This document shows positions 33,873 to 42,189 of a stretch of 51,765 bases of DNA, piece by piece. The stretch lies in assembly GCF_001483745.1 (NCBI RefSeq), contig NZ_LQBL01000007.1:1-51765 (forward strand), in the 5' to 3' direction. This DNA is from Serinicoccus chungangensis. GTDB lineage: Bacteria; Actinomycetota; Actinomycetes; Actinomycetales; Dermatophilaceae. Both the position numbers and the translations under genes were made by a program. The number at the start of each line of letters is the position of its first letter. The first letter of the stretch is position 1. Below the pieces are notes generated by a model, which was given only the letters and a program-made list of their open reading frames with translations, did no database searches and was not told the DNA's origin.

Positions 33873-34757
33873 TCAGCGGAGGTGGCCCTCGGAGAGCCGG
33901 CGCGCGCGCTCCTCGCGCACCAGCTCCCACGTCCGGACGATGCGCGGGGCCGTCATGATGACCAGGCCCCCGACCATGTTGAGCAGGGTGACCCACCAGA
34001 ACCAGCCCAGCCACTGGCCGATCGAGATCTCTGCGCCGGCCTGCATCGCACCGAAGATGAGCACCGAGGACAGCGCCCCGTGGTGCATCTCCAGGCCGAC
34101 CACGAGGAGCCCGCCGATGAGCGAGATCACGGCCGTCATGACGTCGGAGCTGGTGCCCTGGTTCATCCGGGTCATCAGGGTGATGGTGCTCCCGGCGAGC
34201 AGCGCCAGGGCGATCGTCTCCATGGTGAACCCGGCCGTCACGTAGTCGACCGCGGAGCTGGTGAGGTCCTCGTGGAACTGCGGGAAGGCATACACCACCA
34301 GCCACATGAACATCCATCCCCCGGCCAGGTTGGTCACCAGGGTGACCGACCACAGCCGGAAGAGCTGGGCGAAGGTGCCGTGCCCGGCCAGGACGGCGTT
34401 GACCGGGAGCATGAAGTCCTCGGTGAACAGCTCGGAGTGCGCCAGCCGCAGCGCCAGCAGGCCGATGCCGAAGGCCAGGCCGGACAGCAGCGTGCTGCCG
34501 GTGGCGTGCATCACCGCGAGCATCGCCATGATGCCCAGCCCCACGTCGATCCCGCCGAAGAGGCCGGTCACCACCAGTCCTCGGTGGGTGCGCTTGAGCC
34601 GCTCCTCGCCCTCGGAGACGGTGGCGTTGAACTCCTCGTGCAGCTCCTCCTCGAGCCGGCGCTCCACTCCCCCGACCTCGACGGTCTCGTACTGGTCGCC
34701 CTGGCCACCGGCCTCCGGCTCGGTGCTCTGGTCGAGGTCGCCGTCCTGCGAGCTCAT
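33873..34757 (-). CDS. Formate/nitrite transporter (FNT) family channel
   Basis: A 294-residue protein with a charged N-terminal region of about 65 residues and six membrane segments. Family features include the segment HSELFTEDFMLPVNAVLAG (FNT-type broken helix) and VTLVTNLAGGWMFMWLV. The AGFTMETIALALLAGS and MTAVISLIGGLLVVGLEMHHGALS segments match the FNT group often annotated near formate/nitrite or small-anion channels. A likely substrate is a small monovalent anion; it could export acetate, formate or lactate. It does not overlap neighbouring genes and is convergent with lacI. Confidence 0.82.
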   Translation of the reverse strand: MSSQDGDLDQSTEPEAGGQGDQYETVEVGGVERRLEEELHEEFNATVSEGEERLKRTHRGLVVTGLFGGIDVGLGIMAMLAVMHATGSTLLSGLAFGIGLLALRLAHSELFTEDFMLPVNAVLAGHGTFAQLFRLWSVTLVTNLAGGWMFMWLVVYAFPQFHEDLTSSAVDYVTAGFTMETIALALLAGSTITLMTRMNQGTSSDVMTAVISLIGGLLVVGLEMHHGALSSVLIFGAMQAGAEISIGQWLGWFWWVTLLNMVGGLVIMTAPRIVRTWELVREERARRLSEGHLR

Positions 34758-34861
34758 CGGGTGCGGTCCTGGGCAGCGGGAGAGGTCATCCTCCCATCCT
34801 GCCTGCTCGGTGGGACGTCTCAGACCACCCGACGCCGCCGGTGCCGGTGGCGCACGTGCGG

Positions 34862-34908
34862 GAGGCCCCCCGGTGGTGGTGGGCGGAGCACCACCACCGG
34901 GGGGCCTC
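34862..34908. terminator. Strong 19-bp hairpin downstream of the secreted multidomain gene
   Basis: GAGGCCCCCCGGTGGTGGT (34862-34880) pairs perfectly with its complement at 34890-34908 around a 9-nt loop. It begins 22 nt after the stop codon of the minus-strand gene at 34931. No T-tract follows, as is common in high-GC actinobacteria. Confidence 0.8.
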
Positions 34909-34930
34909 GTCAGGGCCGGTCAGTCGCGAC

Positions 34931-37900
34931 TCAGGAGCAGCTCACCGCCCCGTGGTCCACCTCGTAGCGCTCGTAGTGGCCCACGCCGTCGTAGAACGCG
35001 TAGCCCGCGACGGTGACGGTCCCGGCCTCGATGGAGCCCTCGCCCGAGCGGAACACGTGGTAGACGGCCTTGCCGTCCTTGACGTTGGTCCACTTCTTGT
35101 CGCCGAAGGCGGTGGTCGCGCGGATGTCCACCCGGTGACCGTCCTCGTTGACGACGTGCACCGCGACCACGGCGGTCTTGTTGGAGCACTGCGCGTTGGT
35201 CGAGATCCGCAGGTCCACCTCGTCCGTGGGGGTCGCCGGGGCCACCAGCGTCAGCGCCGCGGTGTCCGAGGCGTTGCCGTGGCCCTTGGACCGGACCGAC
35301 ACCTTGATCGTGTAGTCACCGGGGGTGAAGCCGGAGACGTCGAACGAGGTGGCGAAGGTGCCGTCGGTGACCGGGACCTCCCGTCCGACGACCTTGCGGC
35401 CCTCGGCGTCCTGGAGCTCGGCATACACCGCCTCGACGTCCTTGCGCCAGCCGGTGCTTCCCGGGGTCGCCTCGCCCGTCACCTCGACGGGCTCGTCGGT
35501 CGCGACCTCACCACCACCGCCGGTGATGGTCACGCTCGGCTGCACCACCGGGACCTCGGCGCTGTCTCCCGTGACGGTGACGCCGCGGATCCGGCCGACG
35601 TTGTCGAAGGAGCCGAAGCCCACCCGGCCGGAGCCGAAGGTGTCGTCCGTGGCGGTGAGCAGCGGACGCTCCAGCCCGTCGAGGTAGACGGCGACCCGGC
35701 CGGTGTCGGCGCAGTGCACGAGCCGGACGTCGTGCCAGGCGTCGTCGGTGACCGCGGGCGGGGCACCGATGGTGCCGTCCCACTGGTCGTCGATCCGCTC
35801 CCGGTCGGCGCCGTCGACCTTGAAGATGCCGTTGTGCGCGTAGATGGTGTTGTCCTGCGACAGGTGCGCGTAGTAGTACTCCGTGTCCGACTGGTAGCCG
35901 AAGACGAGGATGACGTCCCTGTTGTTGACCGACACCGGCTCGTCGAGCCGCACCTGCGCGTCCATCACCACGGAGCCCAGCTCGGGCCCCTCGGTGAGCA
36001 CGGCGTACTCGAACGGCCGGCGGATGCCGTCGTCCGGGTTGTCACCGGCCTCGGCCAGCACAACCGCGTCACCGGGGAACTCCCACTTCTCGGGGGTCCG
36101 CGGCGCCCAGTTCGAGGCGTCCATGACATCGGTGATGACCGTGTCACCGGGGGTGCAGCCCGGGTCGAAGACCGGCTGCTCCTCCGGGACCTCGAACAGC
36201 GCGTACTGCGCCGCCATCTGCTCGGCGGTCGGCACGGCGTCCAGGAACATGAGGTCGTCCATCCGGCAGTCGCAGGGGTTGCGCTCCTGGGTGTCCTGGG
36301 GGAAGCTCCCACCGATCTTGATCCCCGCGGGGTCGGTGTCGGAGGTCCGACCCGAGCCCCAGGGGTTGGACGCGGTGTAGTCGCCCTCGAGCGGCTCGCC
36401 GTTCATGTAGAGCGCCATCTCGCCCTCGACGAAGTCGAAGGTGGCGGCCAGGTGCACCCACTCGCCCTGCTCCAGGATCTCGTCCCAGGGCAGGTCGGCC
36501 GCGTAGGTCCAGGAGGAGGACCCGTCGACCCGGCGGCCCAGGGCCACGAGCTTCTGCTCGCCGCCCACGTCGATGACCTCCAGCAGGGCGCGCACACCGT
36601 GCCCGTCGGAGTCGCCCGAGAGGACGCCCGCCAGGCCGATCGCGTTGTAGCGGTCGTCCGGGTTCGTGGTGTTCGAGTTCGGTGCCGGCAGCTCGCCGGT
36701 GGGCTTGAACCAGCCCATGACCGTCGTCTCCTCGGCACCGGCGAAGCGGGACAGGCTCTGCACGCCGTCGGCGTCGTAGACCCCGGCCTTCCAGTCGTCG
36801 TCGGAGTCCTGGTCCGGGCTCAGCTGCTGCGTCTGCAGCGCCTCGCCGGCACCCGGGTATGCCGCGTCCGCCACCCGCATCTCCACCCCGCCGTTGACGA
36901 GGTCGATGTCGGTCCCGGACGGGCCCTGGTCGGCCTCCTGGGTGGCGTCGCCCTCGACCGGGTGGTCGAAGTCGTAGCGGGCCACGACGTCGGCGGCGAT
37001 GTCCTCCAGGACGTAGGGCGAGGACAGGACGTCCTCGCGGGCGCCGGTCACCTCCCAGACCTTGCCGTCGGCCTTGGACACGAGGTAGAGCTCGCCGTCG
37101 GCGTCGGACCCGAAGCGCAGGTCGACCCGGCTGTCACCGACGAGCTCGGCGAAGGTGGTCTCCTCGCCGTCGGCGAAGACCCTGAGCTGCTCGATGTCGG
37201 CCAGGTCCTCGAGGTCGCCGTCGTTGCGGTTCATCTCGTCGGCCTCGGTGGAGAGCACCCACCCCCGGACCAGGTCCGTGAAGAGGTACTTGCCCTGCAG
37301 CTCCTCGATCTCGCCGCGGTAGACGAAGCCGCCGTTGAGCGCCACGCCCGCGTCGCCGGTCTGGCCGGGGTCGCGGTTGTGGTCGTAGGCCGCCACCGGG
37401 TAGGTGAAGTCGAACTGCTCGGCGTCGTCCTCGGGCAGCGGGAAGATCTGCCGGTTCTGCGCCACGAAGGGACCCTCGCGGTCGGACCAGCCGAAGTTGT
37501 CGCCCGGCTCCACGGCATACACCGACTCCACCTGCCACTCGCCGATGTGCCCGAGGTACATCGTGTTCTCGCCCTCGGGGTCCCAGCTGATGCGGTGCGG
37601 GTCGCGCAGGCCGACGGCGTAGATCTCGCCGAGGGCGCCCTCGGTCTCCACGAACGGGTTGTCGGAGGGTATGCCGTACTGCCCGTTGTCGCTGTCGTCG
37701 CCCATCGGGTCGATCCGGAAGATCTTGCCGTGCGGCGTCGCCAGGTCCTGCGGGTTGTCGTTGCCGACGCCGTTGCCGCCGTCGCCGGAGAGGATGTAGA
37801 GCATCCCGTAGTCGGGGTCGCCCGGGCTGACGGTCGGGTTGAAGGCGATCTGCTGCAGGGTGTGCACGCGGCCCGCGAACGGCACGCGCATCAGCTCACG

Positions 37901-39190
37901 GCTGGTGCCGGAGAAGACGTCGGCGGCGGGGTCGTCGGCGGTCCACTCGGTGACGACGCTGTGGTAGCCGGTGCCGCCGAAGGCGGGGAAGTCCGGCTCG
38001 TCCTCGGTGAGCGCGCTGCCGGCCTCGGTGTGCACCGTGTAGAAGATGCCGTTCTCGGCATACTCCGGGTGGTGCTCGACGAAGCCGAACCCGGTGCCCA
38101 GGCCCGCGTGGTTGTGGAAGTTGTCGACGAACTGGTCGCGGACGTTGAGGTAGGGGCTGTAGTCCCCCGTCTCCTTGTCCACCAGGTAGAGCATCTCGTT
38201 CATGTCCGGGATCGCCAGACGGCCCGAGCCGTCCGGGATCTCGTCCAGGTGGGTGATCCGGTTGTGCCGGATGAGCCGCTGGTCGCTGGCCGCCGGCGTC
38301 GTCGTGGACTCCGGGAGCTGGACGAGCTCCTCCACCTCGATGCCCAGGGTCGACGGCTCGGGGTCGGGCAGCGGGTTCAGCAGCGGTTGCTCGGGGATCT
38401 CCCCCGCCTCGCAGTCGGCGGGGTTGCCGCTCGGGATGGCGAGGTTCTCCCCCGCGGTGTCGATGCCCACGTCGTCCAGGTAGAGGTCGCCGGGGCTGCG
38501 TGAGCCGTTGATCCAGAAGAACCGGTCCAGGGCGCCGGAGACCGGGACCCGGAAGTCGAACTGCTCCTCGGCGCCGTCCGGGAGCCGGGTCTGCTCCTCG
38601 TAGGGGCCGCCCTGGCTGTAGACGGCGACCTCGTCGGCCGCGTTGTCGGCGACGATCCAGACGCACTGCCAGGAGTCCTGGCCCCAGATGCCGACGGACT
38701 CGAACGCCCCTCCGTCGCGGGCGCGGAGGATGTCGTCGTTCTGGTTGTTCACGTAGGCGCGGCTGTCGGTGTAGGTGCCGGGCACGTCCACGTCGGTGAT
38801 CCCGAAGGAGGTGTCGACGGTCTCCGTGCGCAGGAACCGGAAGAACAGCGTCCCGGTCTCACCGTCCTCGATGGACGGGATCTCGCGGTAGGTCTTCTCC
38901 CCGGGCCCGTTGAGCTGACCCACGAAATTGTTCTGGTTGAGCGGGTCCTGCACCACCGAGGCGGCCGCCGAACCCACCCAGCCGTCCTGACCGTCCAGCG
39001 GGCCGGGGGTGTAGGTCTCGAAGTCGAGCAGGGCGGTGAAGTCGGCCGCCTCCTGGTCCGTCCCCCCGGCCTCCTGCGTGGCCGGCTGGACCGCCAGGGC
39101 GGCGGGTGCGAGGCCGGTGATGCCGACCGTCGTCGCGAGCGTGAGGGCTGTCCATCTCCGGGACCGGTGTGGTCGGAGCCGTGACGTCAT
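34931..39190 (-). CDS. Secreted multidomain sugar dehydrogenase-like protein
   Basis: The 1419-residue protein starts at ATG 39190, preceded by AAGGAGA. A signal peptide (about 1-33, ending LAPAALA) is followed by a jelly-roll-like domain (about 45-265), then a glucose/sorbosone dehydrogenase-type beta-propeller (about 305-725; HNHAGLGTGFGFVEHHPEY, GDGGNGVGNDNPQDLATPHGKIFRIDP, GLRDPHRISWDPEG). Next come a LamG/concanavalin-like domain (about 735-1000), a DUF1080-like 3-keto-glycoside hydrolase domain (about 1025-1207), an Ig-like domain (about 1215-1320) and a C-terminal beta domain ending AVSCS. It likely oxidises or binds extracellular carbohydrate. A LacI-type operator overlaps its leader, linking it to the liv operon. 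No sortase motif is present. Confidence 0.85.
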   Translation of the reverse strand: MTSRLRPHRSRRWTALTLATTVGITGLAPAALAVQPATQEAGGTDQEAADFTALLDFETYTPGPLDGQDGWVGSAAASVVQDPLNQNNFVGQLNGPGEKTYREIPSIEDGETGTLFFRFLRTETVDTSFGITDVDVPGTYTDSRAYVNNQNDDILRARDGGAFESVGIWGQDSWQCVWIVADNAADEVAVYSQGGPYEEQTRLPDGAEEQFDFRVPVSGALDRFFWINGSRSPGDLYLDDVGIDTAGENLAIPSGNPADCEAGEIPEQPLLNPLPDPEPSTLGIEVEELVQLPESTTTPAASDQRLIRHNRITHLDEIPDGSGRLAIPDMNEMLYLVDKETGDYSPYLNVRDQFVDNFHNHAGLGTGFGFVEHHPEYAENGIFYTVHTEAGSALTEDEPDFPAFGGTGYHSVVTEWTADDPAADVFSGTSRELMRVPFAGRVHTLQQIAFNPTVSPGDPDYGMLYILSGDGGNGVGNDNPQDLATPHGKIFRIDPMGDDSDNGQYGIPSDNPFVETEGALGEIYAVGLRDPHRISWDPEGENTMYLGHIGEWQVESVYAVEPGDNFGWSDREGPFVAQNRQIFPLPEDDAEQFDFTYPVAAYDHNRDPGQTGDAGVALNGGFVYRGEIEELQGKYLFTDLVRGWVLSTEADEMNRNDGDLEDLADIEQLRVFADGEETTFAELVGDSRVDLRFGSDADGELYLVSKADGKVWEVTGAREDVLSSPYVLEDIAADVVARYDFDHPVEGDATQEADQGPSGTDIDLVNGGVEMRVADAAYPGAGEALQTQQLSPDQDSDDDWKAGVYDADGVQSLSRFAGAEETTVMGWFKPTGELPAPNSNTTNPDDRYNAIGLAGVLSGDSDGHGVRALLEVIDVGGEQKLVALGRRVDGSSSWTYAADLPWDEILEQGEWVHLAATFDFVEGEMALYMNGEPLEGDYTASNPWGSGRTSDTDPAGIKIGGSFPQDTQERNPCDCRMDDLMFLDAVPTAEQMAAQYALFEVPEEQPVFDPGCTPGDTVITDVMDASNWAPRTPEKWEFPGDAVVLAEAGDNPDDGIRRPFEYAVLTEGPELGSVVMDAQVRLDEPVSVNNRDVILVFGYQSDTEYYYAHLSQDNTIYAHNGIFKVDGADRERIDDQWDGTIGAPPAVTDDAWHDVRLVHCADTGRVAVYLDGLERPLLTATDDTFGSGRVGFGSFDNVGRIRGVTVTGDSAEVPVVQPSVTITGGGGEVATDEPVEVTGEATPGSTGWRKDVEAVYAELQDAEGRKVVGREVPVTDGTFATSFDVSGFTPGDYTIKVSVRSKGHGNASDTAALTLVAPATPTDEVDLRISTNAQCSNKTAVVAVHVVNEDGHRVDIRATTAFGDKKWTNVKDGKAVYHVFRSGEGSIEAGTVTVAGYAFYDGVGHYERYEVDHGAVSCS

Positions 39191-39205
39191 TGTCTCTCCT
39201 TGCGT

Positions 39206-39220
39206 GCGTAAACGTTTGCG
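39206..39220. promoter_or_regulatory. LacI-family operator upstream of the secreted sugar-dehydrogenase gene
   Basis: GCGTAAACGTTTGCG contains GTAAACGTTTGC (39208-39219), which matches the palindrome at 32653-32664 at 11 of 12 positions. It lies 16 nt upstream of the start codon at 39190, where a bound repressor would block expression. It is also in the region between this gene and the divergent HAD gene. Confidence 0.65.
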
Positions 39221-39341
39221 TCTTTGCCCTGACAGGTATAGGTCACCGCCTCCGGGGCTCACAAGGGTTTGCGTGAATTTACGTGCGGACCCCCGGAGGG
39301 TGTCGGTGGCCGGACGGGGTGACCTCGCTAGGGTCGGTCGG

Positions 39342-40070
39342 ATGGAGACCGCCCGCCGCCTCGTCGAGGACGCCCGGACCCTGCTCGTCGACTTCGACGG
39401 GCCGCTCGCCCGGCTCTTCCCCGGGTCGTCCTGGGCCGAGCTGGGGGACCGGGTGCGGGCGGAGGCGCACCGGCTCGGGGGTCCGGGGCTGGCAGAGCGG
39501 CTGCAGGACGAGCCGGACCACGTGCAGTGCCTGCGCCTGGTGGACGAGCACTCCCCCGGCCTGCTCGCACCCCTGGAGCGGCTGGTCACCGAGCTGGAGC
39601 TCGACGCCGCCTCCCGGGTGTCCCCCCGACCCGGAGCGCTGGACCTCGTCGACCGGACCCTCGAGCGCGGTGCCTCGCTGGCCGTCGTCACCAACAACAC
39701 CCCGCAGGTCGTGGCCCGCGTGCTGGACCGCGCCCGGCCGGGCACCAGCGGGCGGCTGCTCGTCGTCGGACGCTCTGCGGGCCGTGTCAGCGACCTCAAG
39801 CCGGCTCCGGACCTGCTGCTGCGCGCGATGCGCCTCCTCGACGCCCGGCCCGAGGACGCGGTCTTCCTCGGCGACTCGGTGACCGACGTGCAGGCCGGCC
39901 GGTCGGCCGGTGTGCCGGTGGTCGGGGTGGCCGAGGACGAGGGTCGTCGCCAGGAGCTGCTCGAGGCGGGCACCGTGGCCGCGGTCCCCGGGGTCGACGC
40001 GTTCGTCGTCCCGGGCGGTCGACACGCTGCTCACCCCTCCGCAGGAGAAGATCGCCGGCCACGACCATAA
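39342..40070 (+). CDS. HAD-superfamily phosphatase
   Basis: A 242-residue HAD hydrolase. The nucleophile motif LLVDFDGPLARLF has D17 and D19, motif II is LAVVTNNTPQVVARVL, and motif III/IV are VSDLKPAPDLLLRAM and VFLGDSVTDVQAGRSAGVPVVGV. A cap domain lies between motifs I and II. The stop TAA overlaps the ATG of the next gene (TAATG), so it is coupled to the GTP cyclohydrolase II fusion. A phosphatase acting on a ribitylaminopyrimidine phosphate intermediate would fit that context, but this is inference. Confidence 0.82.
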   Translation: METARRLVEDARTLLVDFDGPLARLFPGSSWAELGDRVRAEAHRLGGPGLAERLQDEPDHVQCLRLVDEHSPGLLAPLERLVTELELDAASRVSPRPGALDLVDRTLERGASLAVVTNNTPQVVARVLDRARPGTSGRLLVVGRSAGRVSDLKPAPDLLLRAMRLLDARPEDAVFLGDSVTDVQAGRSAGVPVVGVAEDEGRRQELLEAGTVAAVPGVDAFVVPGGRHAAHPSAGEDRRPRP

Positions 40071-41470
40071 TGTGGAGGATGGGTGAGCAGGCGAGAACCG
40101 CACCGCGGCGGGTCGAACGGGTGGCCGACACCCGTCTCCCGACCGACCACGCGACCTTCCGGATGACGGCATACCGCGACGACACGGGGATGGACCACGT
40201 CGTCCTCAGCCTCGGCGTGAGCGACGACGACGGCCCCGACCTCCCGCCCCCCCTGGTGCGGGTGCACTCCGAGTGCCTCACCGGGGACGCCCTCGGGTCC
40301 CGCCGCTGCGACTGCGGCGAGCAGCTCCAGCAGGCGCTCCACCTGCTGGCCCGCACGGGCCGGGGCGCCGTCGTCTACGCCCGCGGCCACGAGGGCCGGG
40401 CCATCGGACTCGCGGAGAAGCTGCGGGCCTACGCCCTGCAGGACCGCGGGGTGGACACGGTCGACGCCAACCTCGCGCTCGGGCACCCGGCGGATGCCCG
40501 CACCTACGACCACTGCGCCGCGATGCTGCTCGACCTCGGGATGCGCCGCGTCCGGCTGCTGTCGTCCAACCCGGCCAAGGAGCTCGCCCTCAGCGCTCTG
40601 GGGATCGAGGTCGTGGAGCGGGTGCCGCTCGTCGTCCCGGACCGCGAGGAGAACGCCTTCTACCTGGCCACCAAGCGGACGCGGATGGGCCACGACGAGG
40701 CCGACCAGGGCGAGTGGGAGCAGCTGCTCGCCGGGCGGATCCCGGCGTCCGGTGAGCTCGCCCACCGCTACGGCGACCTCAACCGGGCCGACGGCCCTCT
40801 CGTCCTGGCCCAGCTCGGCCAGAGCCTCGACGGCTTCATCGCCAGCCGCACCGGCGACGCCGCCTTCGTCACCGGGGAGCAGGACCGTGAGCACCTCCAC
40901 CGGCTGCGCGCCCTCGTGGACGCCGTCGTCGTGGGCGCGGCCACCGTGGTCTGCGACGACCCCCGGCTCACCGTTCGCGCGGTGAGCGGAGCGCACCCGG
41001 TCCGGGTCGTGCTGGACCCGCGGGGCGTGACCCCGGCCGACGCCGCGGTGCTCACCGACGGCGCGGCGCCGACGCTGTGGGTCCGCGGGGGCGACACCCC
41101 CGTCGGCCCCGTGGGTGGGCACGTCGAGGTCGTCCGCTGGCCCGGCGAGGGCCCCATGGAGCCGCGCGCCGTGCTCGACCTGCTCGCCTCCCGCGGCCTC
41201 CACCGGGTGCTCGTGGAGGGTGGCGGACGGCTGGTGTCGGCCTTCGTCCGGGCCGGGGCCGTCGACCGGCTCTACCTCACGACCGCGCCGGTGCTCATCG
41301 GGGACGGGGTGCCGGGGCTCCGCGTCGCCGGCGAGGACCTGCTGTCCGACGCCCTCCGGCCGCCCGCACGCCGCTACCAGCTCGGGGACGACATGGTCAC
41401 CGAGCTGGACCTCCGGCGCAGGGACGCCGTGCCCTCGACGCTGGCGGCCGACGTGCCGGACGCCAGCTGA
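40070..41470 (+). CDS. GTP cyclohydrolase II fused to RibD-type reductase domain
   Basis: A 466-residue fusion. Residues about 15-200 are GTP cyclohydrolase II: VRVHSECLTGDALGSRRCDCGEQL gives the zinc Cys at 69, 80 and 82, and Tyr121 (RAYALQD), Asp142 and Arg144 (PADAR) correspond to the catalytic Tyr105, Asp126 and Arg128 of E. coli RibA. Residues about 235-455 are a RibD C-terminal reductase (LVLAQLGQSLDGFIAS, VDAVVVGAATVVCDDPRLTVR, VLVEGGGRLVSAFVRAGAVDRLYL). It lacks both the deaminase domain of RibD and DHBP synthase, so the predicted product is the ribityl-diaminopyrimidinone phosphate, made in the archaeal/fungal order. An alternative start is ATG 40079. Confidence 0.88.
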   Translation: MWRMGEQARTAPRRVERVADTRLPTDHATFRMTAYRDDTGMDHVVLSLGVSDDDGPDLPPPLVRVHSECLTGDALGSRRCDCGEQLQQALHLLARTGRGAVVYARGHEGRAIGLAEKLRAYALQDRGVDTVDANLALGHPADARTYDHCAAMLLDLGMRRVRLLSSNPAKELALSALGIEVVERVPLVVPDREENAFYLATKRTRMGHDEADQGEWEQLLAGRIPASGELAHRYGDLNRADGPLVLAQLGQSLDGFIASRTGDAAFVTGEQDREHLHRLRALVDAVVVGAATVVCDDPRLTVRAVSGAHPVRVVLDPRGVTPADAAVLTDGAAPTLWVRGGDTPVGPVGGHVEVVRWPGEGPMEPRAVLDLLASRGLHRVLVEGGGRLVSAFVRAGAVDRLYLTTAPVLIGDGVPGLRVAGEDLLSDALRPPARRYQLGDDMVTELDLRRRDAVPSTLAADVPDAS

Positions 41471-42189
41471 TGTCGGCACAGGCGCCCGCGGCACGGCTGC
41501 GCGGCGGCGGGGTGGTCGAGTCGGCCGTCGTCCTCCTCCCGCTGGCCCTGTGCGTGGGGCTGGTCACCCGCGTCGGTCCCGGTCTCGGCGTGGGCGTCCT
41601 CGCGGTCGCCGTCGGCCTGGTGGTACCGGTCGTGGCCACCGCGGCGCTGGTGCGTCGTCGCCCCGCGACGGTGAGCCCGCCGGACGTGGTCACCCTGGCG
41701 CGGGTCGCGCTGACGGGGGTGGTCGCGACCGCGACGGTCCTCGTCCTCGCCGGCCAGCTGCCCGCCCGCACGTGGGCCGTGGCGCTGGTCGTCGGGGCCG
41801 CGCTGCTGCTGGACGCCGTGGACGGGTGGCTGGCCCGGGCCACGGGCACCGCGAGCGCAGCAGGGGCGAGGCTCGACATGGAGTCCGACGCCGCCCTCCT
41901 GCTCGTCCTGTCGGCCCTCGTGGGCGCGACGCTGGGCTGGTGGGTCGTGGCCGTCGGAGCGATGCGCTACGTCTTCGTGCTCGCCTCGTGGGTGCGCCCG
42001 GCCCTGCGGGCGGAGCTGAGGCCGAGCCTGGCCCGCCGGACGGTCGCCGCCGTCCAGGGCATCGCCCTGTGGGTCGCCCTGGTGCCGGTCGTGCCCCCCG
42101 CGTGGGCCGCAGGTGGGGTGGCCCTGGCGCTCGTGGCGCTCGCCGCCTCGTTCGTCCGCGACGTCGTCGACCTGGAGACGCGCGGGTGA
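41470..42189 (+). CDS. CDP-alcohol phosphatidyltransferase family membrane protein
   Basis: The 239-residue integral membrane protein has about six hydrophobic segments. The class signature D-x2-D-G-x2-A-R-x8-G-x3-D-x3-D is present as DAVDGWLAR ... GARLDMESD. These enzymes transfer a phosphatidyl or similar group from a CDP-linked donor to an alcohol. Its start overlaps the upstream stop (TGATG) and its stop overlaps the next gene (GTGA). In this operon the acceptor may be the ribityl or another hydroxyl group of the pyrimidine or pterin product, which would anchor it in the membrane; inference. Confidence 0.85.
   Translation: MSAQAPAARLRGGGVVESAVVLLPLALCVGLVTRVGPGLGVGVLAVAVGLVVPVVATAALVRRRPATVSPPDVVTLARVALTGVVATATVLVLAGQLPARTWAVALVVGAALLLDAVDGWLARATGTASAAGARLDMESDAALLLVLSALVGATLGWWVVAVGAMRYVFVLASWVRPALRAELRPSLARRTVAAVQGIALWVALVPVVPPAWAAGGVALALVALAASFVRDVVDLETRG

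Noticed and set aside
34841-38503. Very long plus-strand reading frame of 1220 codons
   Set aside because: It is antisense to the clearly recognisable secreted dehydrogenase-like gene; its protein is low-complexity Val/Gly/Arg/His as expected from a GC-rich shadow frame.
39238-39290. Second LacI operator (GTTTGCGTGAATTTACG) near the HAD gene
   Set aside because: The arms are separated by extra bases and lack the central CG; similarity is too weak to call.
40070-41470. Plain housekeeping riboflavin operon
   Set aside because: No DHBP synthase, deaminase, lumazine synthase or riboflavin synthase is nearby, and the coupled genes are lipid, sugar and methyl transfer functions.
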